A stretch of 64,000 nucleotides of DNA, taken from positions 1-64,000 of IMG/VR virus record IMGVR_UViG_3300044613_002638. One strand, 5' to 3'. Below the pieces are notes generated by a model. That model was given only the letters and a program-made list of their open reading frames with translations, did not search any database and had not been told where the DNA came from. Positions 1 to 7,502 of the stretch are shown here, one piece after another (position 1 is the stretch's first letter; each line of letters begins with the position of its first letter). A program made the translations under genes and the position numbers. Source of the DNA: a virus.

Positions 1-508
1 CACCTTCGCGGAATCCGGCACGCCATGCTTGTTTAGCACTACCATTGGGGTAGGTTGTACTATAACAATTGTGCATGGCTGTATACTTAGGATCAAAGCA
101 AAATTCAACTGCCGTTTCTTCATCACCAAGGCTAGCTTCGTGCGTCCTCATATTGTTAACAAAATTTTGAGTCCAACAACTAACACCACCATTGCCATAA
201 CGTAAACCATTTATTACGTTACGTGCTTTCCACCTAAAAACGTGGTCACGATTTGTCTCGTCCAACGATAGTTGTAAGTTAAAAAATTCTGGATCCGGAA
301 TATTATCTCCATCAATAAGAACGAAACGGTCTGTGTCGCTGGCGGCTGCGGCTGCTTTATGCGCCGCATCAGACCCTTTAACTCCATCAACTCTCTTTGC
401 CCACGGCACCATGTTTTTAATCTTGATCCAAAATTCTTCTTTTTTAGGTTCATCATATGTTAAAAAGATGCAATCTAAATCTGCTATATCAATTATTTGT
501 GCGTTCAT
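1..508 (-). CDS. Glycosyltransferase-like protein, 3' part cut by window edge
   Basis: Open minus-strand frame starting at the ATG at 508-506 and running off the left edge (about 169 codons visible). The visible part contains DEPKKEEFW, a KGSDAAHKAAAAASDTDRF stretch and VLIDGDN, an acidic D-x-D pattern followed by IPDPEFFNLQL, as in the metal/nucleotide-sugar site of GT-A fold glycosyltransferases. Proteins of this look are common in T4-like marine phages. The start overlaps the stop of the upstream gene by 20 bp, which indicates translational coupling in the glycosyltransferase-like cluster. The substrate is unknown. The family assignment is inference from the D-x-D context and the neighbours. 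Confidence 0.6.
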   Translation of the reverse strand, partial: MNAQIIDIADLDCIFLTYDEPKKEEFWIKIKNMVPWAKRVDGVKGSDAAHKAAAAASDTDRFVLIDGDNIPDPEFFNLQLSLDETNRDHVFRWKARNVINGLRYGNGGVSCWTQNFVNNMRTHEASLGDEETAVEFCFDPKYTAMHNCYSTTYPNGSAKQAWRAGFREG

Positions 509-869
509 AAAATTCTATTTCAGTATATTCTTCATTGCAAGTCAATGCCAAAGCAGCATGGCCTTTTACCACCCGCTGTCCTTGTGTGCTTTTTTTTATT
601 TTTACTCGAATAGGAGTGTGCGGGTCTATTATTTTCAATGCGCCATTGGATACACGCAGTAGATTTGTATTAGTTCTATGAAATATATCAGGATCGGATA
701 GTACTATATAGTTGCCTTCAGGATGTCCTGTTTCCCATAACCCAATAATGGTGCCATCTGTGTTGTAATAAAGTCTATATTCTTTAATTAACCGAGGACG
801 ATTGCGTTCTAGTTCCTCCGCTAGCTCTAGTCCTTTAACTAATTCCTGCCATGGATCTAAAATAGTCAT
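489..869 (-). CDS. Hypothetical protein, 126 aa
   Basis: Small protein of 126 residues with no motif I recognise. It begins MTILDPWQELVKGLELAEELERN (predicted helix) and continues with a beta-rich part (YRLYYNTDGTIIGLWETG, GNYIVLSDPDIF). No signal peptide or membrane segment is visible. It overlaps the upstream gene by 35 bp and the downstream partial gene by 20 bp, so it sits inside a tightly packed minus-strand operon. The overlaps on both sides and its length support a real gene. Function not assignable; a role with the flanking glycosyltransferase-like proteins is only suggested by position. Confidence 0.6.
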   Translation of the reverse strand: MTILDPWQELVKGLELAEELERNRPRLIKEYRLYYNTDGTIIGLWETGHPEGNYIVLSDPDIFHRTNTNLLRVSNGALKIIDPHTPIRVKIKKSTQGQRVVKGHAALALTCNEEYTEIEFYERTNN

Positions 870-1674
870 ACATCTCCTCAGTTGGAAAATCTTTTTTGTG
901 ATAATGAACGGGATGGTATTGATTAATATTATTAATTCTGATTATGCCCGAACAAAACTCTGTTACATAAACGTCCTGAAAGTTGGCTGATTCATCGTAA
1001 CCATTTATTGAAGGTTTCATATGAACAAAATTTATAAAATCAAGACTGGGAATAGTACAGAGTTCTCTACCAATTATATCTGCGGCCAAAGCATATACCA
1101 CATCAGTGGTTGGCTCCGGATCTCTACAATTTAACAATATACCTTGTATATTATTCCAATTATTAAAAATTTCAGCTGCCAATTTAAAAAACATTGCTGC
1201 TGTCTGACTATATCTAAAATACATTAGACCATTGTAAACGTCTGGTAAATTATTATCATCAAATAATTTCCTATAACGTCTTGATTGTGCAGGTTGTTGC
1301 AAATAATTTTTACAGCCAGTACTTAATACTAGGTCGCGTAATCTAAAAGCGGTCCACCAATGGTCGATAGTTGTAGGAAATAATACATCACTTTCTATCT
1401 TAATTGTTTCTTTAAAAGGAGTTAACCAAAATGCCTGTACTTCTAAACCATATGGTCCTGTGGTGCTGGCCGGTGATTCAATTATATAGTCAAACGCTTG
1501 TCTATGATGTTCTTGTATAAGCGTATTTGTGTTAGGGTCAACAATTACTGCAAATGATCGAACACGTTGTGTTGCTTTTATATTTAGTGCTTGTAGATAA
1601 GCGAGTTCGAGGTAATTTACCTCGTTGGTATTAGCAGCTATAGTCAAAAATCCTTGTTGTTCTTTATGATTCAT
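835..1674 (-). CDS. Glycosyltransferase-like protein (GT-A type), 279 aa
   Basis: Resembles GT8/GT-A type glycosyltransferases. The N-terminus (FLTIAANTNEVNYLELAYLQ) looks like the first nucleotide-binding strand. PFKETIKIESDVLFP occupies the place of the D-x-D metal motif, but here it reads E-S-D. DVYNGLMYFRYS resembles the NSG-x-x-x-F acceptor-site motif of GT8. The downstream-encoded neighbour 1671-2444 has the same organisation (N-terminal FAVNTETTNYVEIA, then VIDADYLI), so the two are probably paralogues. Start and stop overlap by 4 bp (ATGA) with that gene. The substrate may be a host or virion glycan; this is inference. Confidence 0.6.
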   Translation of the reverse strand: MNHKEQQGFLTIAANTNEVNYLELAYLQALNIKATQRVRSFAVIVDPNTNTLIQEHHRQAFDYIIESPASTTGPYGLEVQAFWLTPFKETIKIESDVLFPTTIDHWWTAFRLRDLVLSTGCKNYLQQPAQSRRYRKLFDDNNLPDVYNGLMYFRYSQTAAMFFKLAAEIFNNWNNIQGILLNCRDPEPTTDVVYALAADIIGRELCTIPSLDFINFVHMKPSINGYDESANFQDVYVTEFCSGIIRINNINQYHPVHYHKKDFPTEEMYDYFRSMAGIS

Positions 1675-2444
1675 AAATTATCAACCAATAATTGAAAATC
1701 TTTGCTTTGTAAGTAAGCTTTACTCATAATATGAATATTTGTACGTGGTATTACGTAACTACGATTTTCATCTTTAATAATTAATTGCAAGCCATGAATA
1801 CTAATTGATTTAATAACTTGATCTACTGTCAACATGTTACCAGGAATAGACTGTTCACATTTTGTATAACCATTTAAAATATAATCTGCTATAGCAAAAG
1901 CGTAATCATTTCTATAATTGCGTTCAACTATATTAAAAAGATTACGATAGTATTCGTAGTTGTCTTGCACTCTACTTACCAAATGAAAAAATAATTTTGA
2001 GCGAAATGTTTTTCTAAAAGCAAATACAGTTGCCCAAACAAAAGGTAGACTATTTGGGCCCATAGCAGAGGGCCACTCTTGAGTAAGTGCATAACTATTT
2101 CTTTGTAACAAATAATCCCATGACGTGTCAAAAATCGTATTTAAATTATTGTCCAATATTAAATAATCAGCATCGATAACTAAAGTTTCGTCATAAGGAC
2201 TAAGTTCATATACAGAGTGTCTATCAAAATTATTCCATTGTACAAATTGTTCTGTATCAATGTCAAATCTTTGGTTCCCGGCACTCGCTTGCGGACTCAA
2301 AATTGTGTACGGAAGATTAAGAGTTTGACTGGCTATTTTTAACGTCCGTGTGGCAATCTCAACATAATTCGTAGTTTCTGTATTAACAGCGAATGCTACT
2401 ATACCTCTAGATTTTTCTGATTTTTCTAAGTTCTTCGTATTCAT
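1671..2444 (-). CDS. Glycosyltransferase-like protein, 257 aa
   Basis: Second member of the pair. The N-terminal GIVAFAVNTETTNYVEIATR matches the start of the 835-1674 product in pattern. PYDETLVIDADYLILDN carries an intact D-A-D in the D-x-D position. The middle part (ALTQEWPSAMGPNSLPFVWATVFAFRK) corresponds to the acceptor region. The gene overlaps its upstream neighbour by 38 bp and its downstream neighbour by 4 bp, so it is part of one operon. The enzyme class is inferred from motif arrangement. The glycan substrate cannot be read from the sequence. Confidence 0.6.
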   Translation of the reverse strand: MNTKNLEKSEKSRGIVAFAVNTETTNYVEIATRTLKIASQTLNLPYTILSPQASAGNQRFDIDTEQFVQWNNFDRHSVYELSPYDETLVIDADYLILDNNLNTIFDTSWDYLLQRNSYALTQEWPSAMGPNSLPFVWATVFAFRKTFRSKLFFHLVSRVQDNYEYYRNLFNIVERNYRNDYAFAIADYILNGYTKCEQSIPGNMLTVDQVIKSISIHGLQLIIKDENRSYVIPRTNIHIMSKAYLQSKDFQLLVDNL

Positions 2445-2721
2445 TATGCCACCGATTCATTACCAATTGGTAGTGTTGCTGCGCTGTTAATAAAAATGCT
2501 TGTTTATCAATTTTAATAGGATTTTGATACACGTCTTCTAAATATATTTCATCGTCCGGCCATGTTTTTACAAATGCATAAAGTTCAGGAGTAATTTTAA
2601 ACATACCTCCGTTGTGAGTCATGTGTAAATCAGTTTGAATTTTTTCTCGTAGCACTTTTTTATTAATTTGAAAATCCGTGGCTAGTCGAATCTCATTCAC
2701 TAAGTTATCTATATTGGTCAT
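2407..2721 (-). CDS. Hypothetical protein, 104 aa
   Basis: Small, charged, mostly helical protein (MTNIDNLVNEIRLATDFQI at the N-terminus; KQAFLLTAQQHYQLVMNRWH near the C-terminus). No catalytic motif, signal peptide or membrane segment is visible. It is the first gene of the minus-strand accessory cluster, immediately after the 2738-2770 inverted repeat, and it overlaps the next gene by 38 bp. Function unknown. A structural or chaperone role for fibre or glycosylation proteins would be guesswork. Confidence 0.55.
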   Translation of the reverse strand: MTNIDNLVNEIRLATDFQINKKVLREKIQTDLHMTHNGGMFKITPELYAFVKTWPDDEIYLEDVYQNPIKIDKQAFLLTAQQHYQLVMNRWHNEYEELRKIRKI

Positions 2722-2737
2722 GTGTATAAATGTAGAA

Positions 2738-2770
2738 ACTGGTTAGTGTACACATTGTACACTAACCAGT
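2738..2770 (-). terminator. Perfect 15-bp-stem inverted repeat, probable terminator or processing hairpin
   Basis: ACTGGTTAGTGTACA (2738-2752) and its exact reverse complement (2756-2770) flank a 3-base loop. The repeat lies between the stop of the 2789-3748 fibre gene and the start of the accessory cluster, all on the minus strand. The downstream side on the minus strand reads TTCTACATTT, so there is no clean U-tract. Intrinsic terminator, RNA-processing stem or protein-binding palindrome are all possible; terminator is the most economical reading. Confidence 0.5.
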
Positions 2771-2788
2771 AGTAAAATGTAAAGACTT

Positions 2789-3748
2789 TTAAGAACCTTG
2801 TCTGGTTACAGTCACGGCACCCCAGGTATTGGAAAGATTATTATCTTCTGGATAAGAAACGTCAACTGTTACTGTAGGAGTTAAACTTAGATCATCATCA
2901 AAACTCAAACCACCTGCGTTAGCGCCTGATGAAGAATTAATTGTTGCCCAAAAACTTAAAATGTCACCATTGTCATTGAACTGTCCACGTGTGCCATTTG
3001 TTCTTACTGTAATCGTGCCCGTATCAGTGGTATAACTTGATGTTGTGCTGGTAATACTAACCACCGTAGTGTTGGCTACAGTTAAGTTATAATATCCAAC
3101 AGTGGTTAAATTTGTATTTAAAGTTCCACTACTCCCTGTTCTTCCGCCATTGGTGTTTGCTCCAAAGAGTGCAATGCCACCAAGGTTATTTACAACTGCT
3201 AGTGCTGCAACAGATCTTGCACTAGCACCCGAAGTAGCTGTGATGTTAAATTTTAATTGTCCGCCAGAATTAAAAAAGAATCTAGCCTTGTCTGGACTTT
3301 CGAATGCAACGTTTGCACCAAAAGATCTAGTAAGTGTAGCAGAGGTTGTTGCAGATGTCCAGGCAGAGTAAGCAGTCAATGAGTTATGATTAGCTATCAC
3401 AGCAGAATTAGTTGCAAACAAAAGTCTGTCTTGATTAATTCTTGTAATTGCAGTAGGCACACCGCCCGAAAATCCAATTAACTGTCCGGCTGTATTTGCA
3501 GTTAGTCCCGAACTTGTATTTCTAATATGTAAATTAGCACTATTAATTCTGTTGACTAAAGTTGCCCATTGAGTAGCTGTTACTGTTGATGATACTGATA
3601 CATTGCTAATAGGAGTTTGTCCATATCCTCTACTATTAGCACCCCAGGCCCATGCCGCATGTAATGTGTTTGGGTTAACGCTAGTATTTGCACCAATTAA
3701 ATTATTATAATCAGTCGCCTCAATTAAATTACCTTGAGCATAACTCAT
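2789..3748 (-). CDS. Virion structural protein, probable fibre/adhesin component, 319 aa
   Basis: Starts MSYAQGNLIEATDYNNLIGANTS, a pattern I associate with marine T4-like phage virion proteins. The rest is Ser/Thr/Asn/Gly-rich beta structure (TTSSYTTDTGTITVRTNGTRG, DDDLSLTPTVTVDVSYPE) without Cys or catalytic motifs, as in fibre tips or whiskers. AAGGAAAC lies in front of the ATG on the minus strand, and the gene follows the 3763-5424 fibre gene after only 14 bp. It is probably cotranscribed with it and terminates at the 2738-2770 hairpin. Exact virion location unknown. Confidence 0.65.
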   Translation of the reverse strand: MSYAQGNLIEATDYNNLIGANTSVNPNTLHAAWAWGANSRGYGQTPISNVSVSSTVTATQWATLVNRINSANLHIRNTSSGLTANTAGQLIGFSGGVPTAITRINQDRLLFATNSAVIANHNSLTAYSAWTSATTSATLTRSFGANVAFESPDKARFFFNSGGQLKFNITATSGASARSVAALAVVNNLGGIALFGANTNGGRTGSSGTLNTNLTTVGYYNLTVANTTVVSITSTTSSYTTDTGTITVRTNGTRGQFNDNGDILSFWATINSSSGANAGGLSFDDDLSLTPTVTVDVSYPEDNNLSNTWGAVTVTRQGS

Positions 3749-3762
3749 ATTTGTTTCCTTCT

Positions 3763-5424
3763 TTAACTATTGAATTTTACAATTGCTTCAATGATGCCTT
3801 CTTTGTCATCATTTTTATTTTCAAGGCTTCTTCCGATAACATTCCACGGAGTTATTTCGCTTTTTTTCCCAGCTCTAGCCAAACCTTTTCCTGCACTTAC
3901 TAAACGATCGCCTTTGTTAACTTTGCCTATTACTCTAACAGGCACTCTACCATTGACTGCCACCGGCGGATGAGTAGAGTTATCCCCGGCACTTCCGTTC
4001 ATTAAAAATGCTGCTTTTGTACTTATCACCCCAAACACACTATCACACAATTCATCATCGGCAGAAGTTATTTCTTTTTCTCCGCCTAACGATACAACTG
4101 TTCCTGCTTCGTATGGCTTATCTGCTTCAAATCGTTCTGCTAAGTCAGCATATTGTGCCTGTACTGATCTTCCAAAAAAGGTGTTGAACCACATACCATT
4201 ACTTCCTAAATTTACTGTTACATTAGAAGTAGGTAAAATTGTGCTCGAAACATAAATTGTAGAAACATTAGACAAAGTACTAAACGTGTTTGCAGCATAC
4301 ACGTTGCCAATTAACATACTTTGTGTGAACACGTTACTCCATCTGTTTGTAACATTACCTAAAGTATAAGTTACATTAGCTGAAGGATTTAGACTTCCAG
4401 CAAAGGTGGTAATTCCAGTACCTCCACCTAGCACAGTATCAACATAGGTTTTAGTTGCTAATGATAAGCCCGGCGATGTAGATGTTGGGCTACTATACGC
4501 TTCAGGTAAACCAGTTAAGTAATTTCCTTTAAAAAATGAAGTTTGTACCCCGCCTGTTTTGAGGCTTAAAATCAAATCTTTATTATTTGATGCATTTCTT
4601 AAAATTGCATCGCCACTGCTGATTCTCGCTTCAAATCCGGTTGTACCTGAACCTGCAGCAGCGCCAGCACCTAATGCCAAGCCGTTATCATTTGTTAATG
4701 TTAAAGATCCATTGACAGTCCCAGAAGCATCGCTTCTTAGAAAACTTGATCCGGGAATAGCCACTCCATTTACATATAATTGATTAGCTACATCAGCATT
4801 ACCATAAAAAGCTTGAGGTATTGCTGTGCTAAAATTAAGACCGCGATTAATTGTAAGAAATCCTGGCTCACTTGTTTGAAATGATGCCTCTTTACTCCAG
4901 ATTCCTACTAGAATGTTGTCGATATAAAACTTTAGAACGACGTAAGTTGCAGAAGGCGATGTTGCTGTAATAGTGTCTGGAATTGCACCAGAATTACCTG
5001 TTGCTATTGATGCCGCAGGTCCAATCGTGGTCCATGAAGCACCTGTCCAAACTTTAAGCTGTCCTGTAATTGTGTCAAACCATTGTTCTCCTGGCACCGG
5101 AGTGGTTGTAAAACTAGAAGCATACGTCATTGTAGCAATAGTTTTCCACACTGCATTAACAGTACCTTTAACGCTGGCGGTATTGATATTTAGATATTTT
5201 GAAGTTGAATTCCACCACAACTGTCCTGGCAATGGAGCGGACGGTTGCGACGAATTGCTAAAATTTTCCATAATACGTACCATATTCTGATTTAAAAATA
5301 TGCCGTATCCAGGATAGTTTTTGCCAACTAAAGTTAAACTGCTATTTGCGGTATCAATGGTACCATCCGGAAGTCCACCAGAAATTAAAGCAGAACCGTT
5401 AGTTAGTGTTATGTTATATGACAT
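3763..5424 (-). CDS. Tail fibre protein with C-terminal YADLAE domain, 553 aa
   Basis: The N-terminal 1-120 region contains TANSSLTLVGKNYPGYG, QNMVRIMENFSNSSQP and PLPGQLWW, a virion-anchoring module shared with the product of 5486-6793. The middle is low-complexity beta-repeat (SNVTVNLGSNGMWFN). The C-terminal about 130 residues start YADLAERFEADKPYEAGTVV and contain GRVPVRVIGKVNKGDRLVS, a domain that recurs in four fibre genes of this window and is widespread in marine phage fibres. By analogy it may be an intramolecular chaperone or tip domain. A CATAAATA late element and a GGAG ribosome site precede the ATG. Confidence 0.75.
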   Translation of the reverse strand: MSYNITLTNGSALISGGLPDGTIDTANSSLTLVGKNYPGYGIFLNQNMVRIMENFSNSSQPSAPLPGQLWWNSTSKYLNINTASVKGTVNAVWKTIATMTYASSFTTTPVPGEQWFDTITGQLKVWTGASWTTIGPAASIATGNSGAIPDTITATSPSATYVVLKFYIDNILVGIWSKEASFQTSEPGFLTINRGLNFSTAIPQAFYGNADVANQLYVNGVAIPGSSFLRSDASGTVNGSLTLTNDNGLALGAGAAAGSGTTGFEARISSGDAILRNASNNKDLILSLKTGGVQTSFFKGNYLTGLPEAYSSPTSTSPGLSLATKTYVDTVLGGGTGITTFAGSLNPSANVTYTLGNVTNRWSNVFTQSMLIGNVYAANTFSTLSNVSTIYVSSTILPTSNVTVNLGSNGMWFNTFFGRSVQAQYADLAERFEADKPYEAGTVVSLGGEKEITSADDELCDSVFGVISTKAAFLMNGSAGDNSTHPPVAVNGRVPVRVIGKVNKGDRLVSAGKGLARAGKKSEITPWNVIGRSLENKNDDKEGIIEAIVKFNS

Positions 5425-5446
5425 TTGAAAAATTCTCCAACTTTTA

Positions 5447-5454
5447 TATTTATG
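5447..5454 (-). promoter_or_regulatory. Late promoter element CATAAATA
   Basis: On the minus strand CATAAATATAAAAG lies 22 bp upstream of the ATG of the 3763-5424 fibre gene. It matches the T4 late consensus TATAAATA except at the first base. Confidence 0.55.
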
Positions 5455-5485
5455 TTATTATTTTTAACGCAGAAATCATAATATC

Positions 5486-6793
5486 TTAAACTCTGCCAAC
5501 TGCAATTTGTATTATTCCAATATCGTTGTTATTTTTTTCTTCAATAGCTTTGCCAATGATAGTTCCAATTTGAGGATTAGATGCTTTTTTAGCATGTCCA
5601 TCAATATCGCTTGTTGTTAGCAAGTCGCCTTTTTGAATTTCACCTACAACCTTGCAAGGAACTCTTCCAACTAAAGCAACACAAACTTTTATTCCTTGTT
5701 GCTGGCTATTCATTGTGTAAGCTGGGTTGGTAGTGACTACTCCCACTACTCTAGTATCATTTTCATATGTAGAGCTAGTAACTTCTTTTGCACCACCAAA
5801 AACAACTACAGTCCCCGGTTCATAATCCATGTCGCCTTCGTAATATTCAGCCAAATCAGCGTAAGTAGCCTCGATATTAGCTTCAAACCCTAAATTCCAT
5901 TGTCCTAATATTGTAACAGGTGTATTGGCAGTATTAGAGCCTTGTGCGCTTAAAATTGTAATGCCACCGGGGGTTTTTAGGTTAATAGCGACGTTTCCAG
6001 TTCCTGAATTATTTAGAGCTACATTAGAATTAATTCGTAGTTCATTGGTGTTGACACTGCCTGTGCCCGAAACTATACCATTTACAGTAGCATTTAGAGC
6101 TTGCAAACTTAGATTTGAATAAGTTTGATAAGCACCTAAATTGGCATTAATTGAATCAATATTTGTAGTTATATTAGTAAATTTACTATTTGCGTAGGTT
6201 TGAAAAGATCCTAAATTAGCATTTATAGAATCTATATCAGCCGTTCTTAGAGATAAATTTGCTAATACTACATTGTTTAGAGAATCTACATAAATTTTTG
6301 TAGGAATGCCTAAACTACTTACTGCGTTTCCATTGACCTCAGGAAGGCCCGTGACGCCATTAAAATTTATAATTCTGGTGCTAGTACCATTGACGTTAGA
6401 GAAAAAGCTTACATTGCCAAAATTGAATGAATTAGTAAATTGAACATTTCCGCCTACTTCTTTTATAGAAAACCCAGCGCCACCTAGTTCTAAATTTCCG
6501 CCGATATCAACATTACTACTAATCACACTTCCAATTGGAATCCAAGTGTTGGCTATAGAATAAATTTTTAGACTAGTATTTCCTTTATCAAAATAAAGTT
6601 GTCCGGTAATAGGAAAAGCAGGTTCAATATTACTACTAAAATTTTCTAAAAGATGAACAAAATTTTCATTGGTTTCATCTCCGTAATTAGTAGCTAATCT
6701 CCCAAAAAGTGTTAAACTAGTTGATGTAGTATCTTTAGTTCCATCTAATACTGTAATAATACTTCCATCTGATTTGCTAACATAATATGGCAT
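5486..6793 (-). CDS. Tail fibre protein with C-terminal YADLAE domain, 435 aa
   Basis: Same architecture as its downstream neighbour. The N-terminal anchor reads TKDTTSTSLTLFGRLATNYG, ENFVHLLENFSSNIEPAFP and ITGQLYF. A middle section with two INANLG-YQTY/FQTY units suggests trimeric coiled or beta-spiral shaft. The C-terminal domain begins YADLAEYYEGDMDYEPGTVV and contains GRVPCKVVGEIQKGDLLTTS, ending GIIQIAVGRV. Start ATG 6793 has AGGATAAAG upstream on the minus strand. It lies 4 bp after the 6798-7502 gene, so it is translationally linked to the baseplate genes. Most likely a short baseplate-attached fibre. Confidence 0.75.
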   Translation of the reverse strand: MPYYVSKSDGSIITVLDGTKDTTSTSLTLFGRLATNYGDETNENFVHLLENFSSNIEPAFPITGQLYFDKGNTSLKIYSIANTWIPIGSVISSNVDIGGNLELGGAGFSIKEVGGNVQFTNSFNFGNVSFFSNVNGTSTRIINFNGVTGLPEVNGNAVSSLGIPTKIYVDSLNNVVLANLSLRTADIDSINANLGSFQTYANSKFTNITTNIDSINANLGAYQTYSNLSLQALNATVNGIVSGTGSVNTNELRINSNVALNNSGTGNVAINLKTPGGITILSAQGSNTANTPVTILGQWNLGFEANIEATYADLAEYYEGDMDYEPGTVVVFGGAKEVTSSTYENDTRVVGVVTTNPAYTMNSQQQGIKVCVALVGRVPCKVVGEIQKGDLLTTSDIDGHAKKASNPQIGTIIGKAIEEKNNNDIGIIQIAVGRV

Positions 6794-6797
6794 AGCT

Positions 6798-7502
6798 TTA
6801 TCCTATACTACTTAAATTCGTGAGAGTTTGTATTCTAACGGTATAATCAATTTGAATAAGCCTATTAAGACTTTTTTGAACAGGATGGAAAATTACATGA
6901 GTCAATAACTTACCAGTAGTTGTTAATCCAGAAGTGCCATCAGTACTTCTTGCTTTTAATCCAAGTTCATCAAAAGTATATGTATCTTCTAAATTAGTAC
7001 TGTTATCAAAAGAACTTTGTCCAACTGGTTCTCCGTAGTCTATTAGACAACTTATAACTATATCAGTATATACTCGTCCTGGTACGTGTCTTATTTCGAT
7101 TTTATTTCTAGTTGGATCAGAATTTAAAGCACTGGTGTTATCAATAATTTTAGCAAATGTAGGGTTATACAAATTGCTGTTACTAGTATTAACATTAGGT
7201 GGTAAGTAATTGATTATTCCTGTTGGGTCCACGCTAGTGCCACCATTTCCAAAATGCATTTCATAAATGTAACTTTGCCCCTTGTTGGCTAGTGTATATG
7301 CAATAGCTTCGCTGATATTTTCGTAATGTATTGCATTACGTTTATCTATAAAAACTTCGCCACTCTCTGGATCAAAGATTTTAATGTGCCCTTGGACGTT
7401 TATTCCGCCAACTTCGTTGGGCTCTGTATCTTCACTTACAAAATTAAGTTCCAAATCTTCCATATTTTTATCCATATTACTATTTAGTTGGTCTTTTATC
7501 AT
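6798..7502 (-). CDS. Virion structural protein next to giant baseplate gene, 234 aa
   Basis: Acidic N-terminus (MEDLELNFVSEDTEPNEVGG) followed by VQGHIKIFDPESGEVFIDKRNAIHYEN, SEAIAYTLAN and YIYEMHFGNGGTSVDPTG. I recognise this pattern from T4-like marine phages, where it is annotated only as a virion structural protein. The C-terminal half is beta-rich (TGKLLTHVIFHPVQKSLNRLIQIDYTV). Start and stop overlap by 4 bp with the 4606-residue gene upstream. Its place between giant wedge protein and fibres suggests a fibre-baseplate connector, comparable in position to T4 gp9-gp11; this is inference from gene order. Confidence 0.6.
   Translation of the reverse strand: MIKDQLNSNMDKNMEDLELNFVSEDTEPNEVGGINVQGHIKIFDPESGEVFIDKRNAIHYENISEAIAYTLANKGQSYIYEMHFGNGGTSVDPTGIINYLPPNVNTSNSNLYNPTFAKIIDNTSALNSDPTRNKIEIRHVPGRVYTDIVISCLIDYGEPVGQSSFDNSTNLEDTYTFDELGLKARSTDGTSGLTTTGKLLTHVIFHPVQKSLNRLIQIDYTVRIQTLTNLSSIG

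Noticed and set aside
333-662. Plus-strand ORF of 109 codons
   Set aside because: Opposite to two overlapping minus-strand genes with normal spacing; composition is that of an antisense shadow frame.
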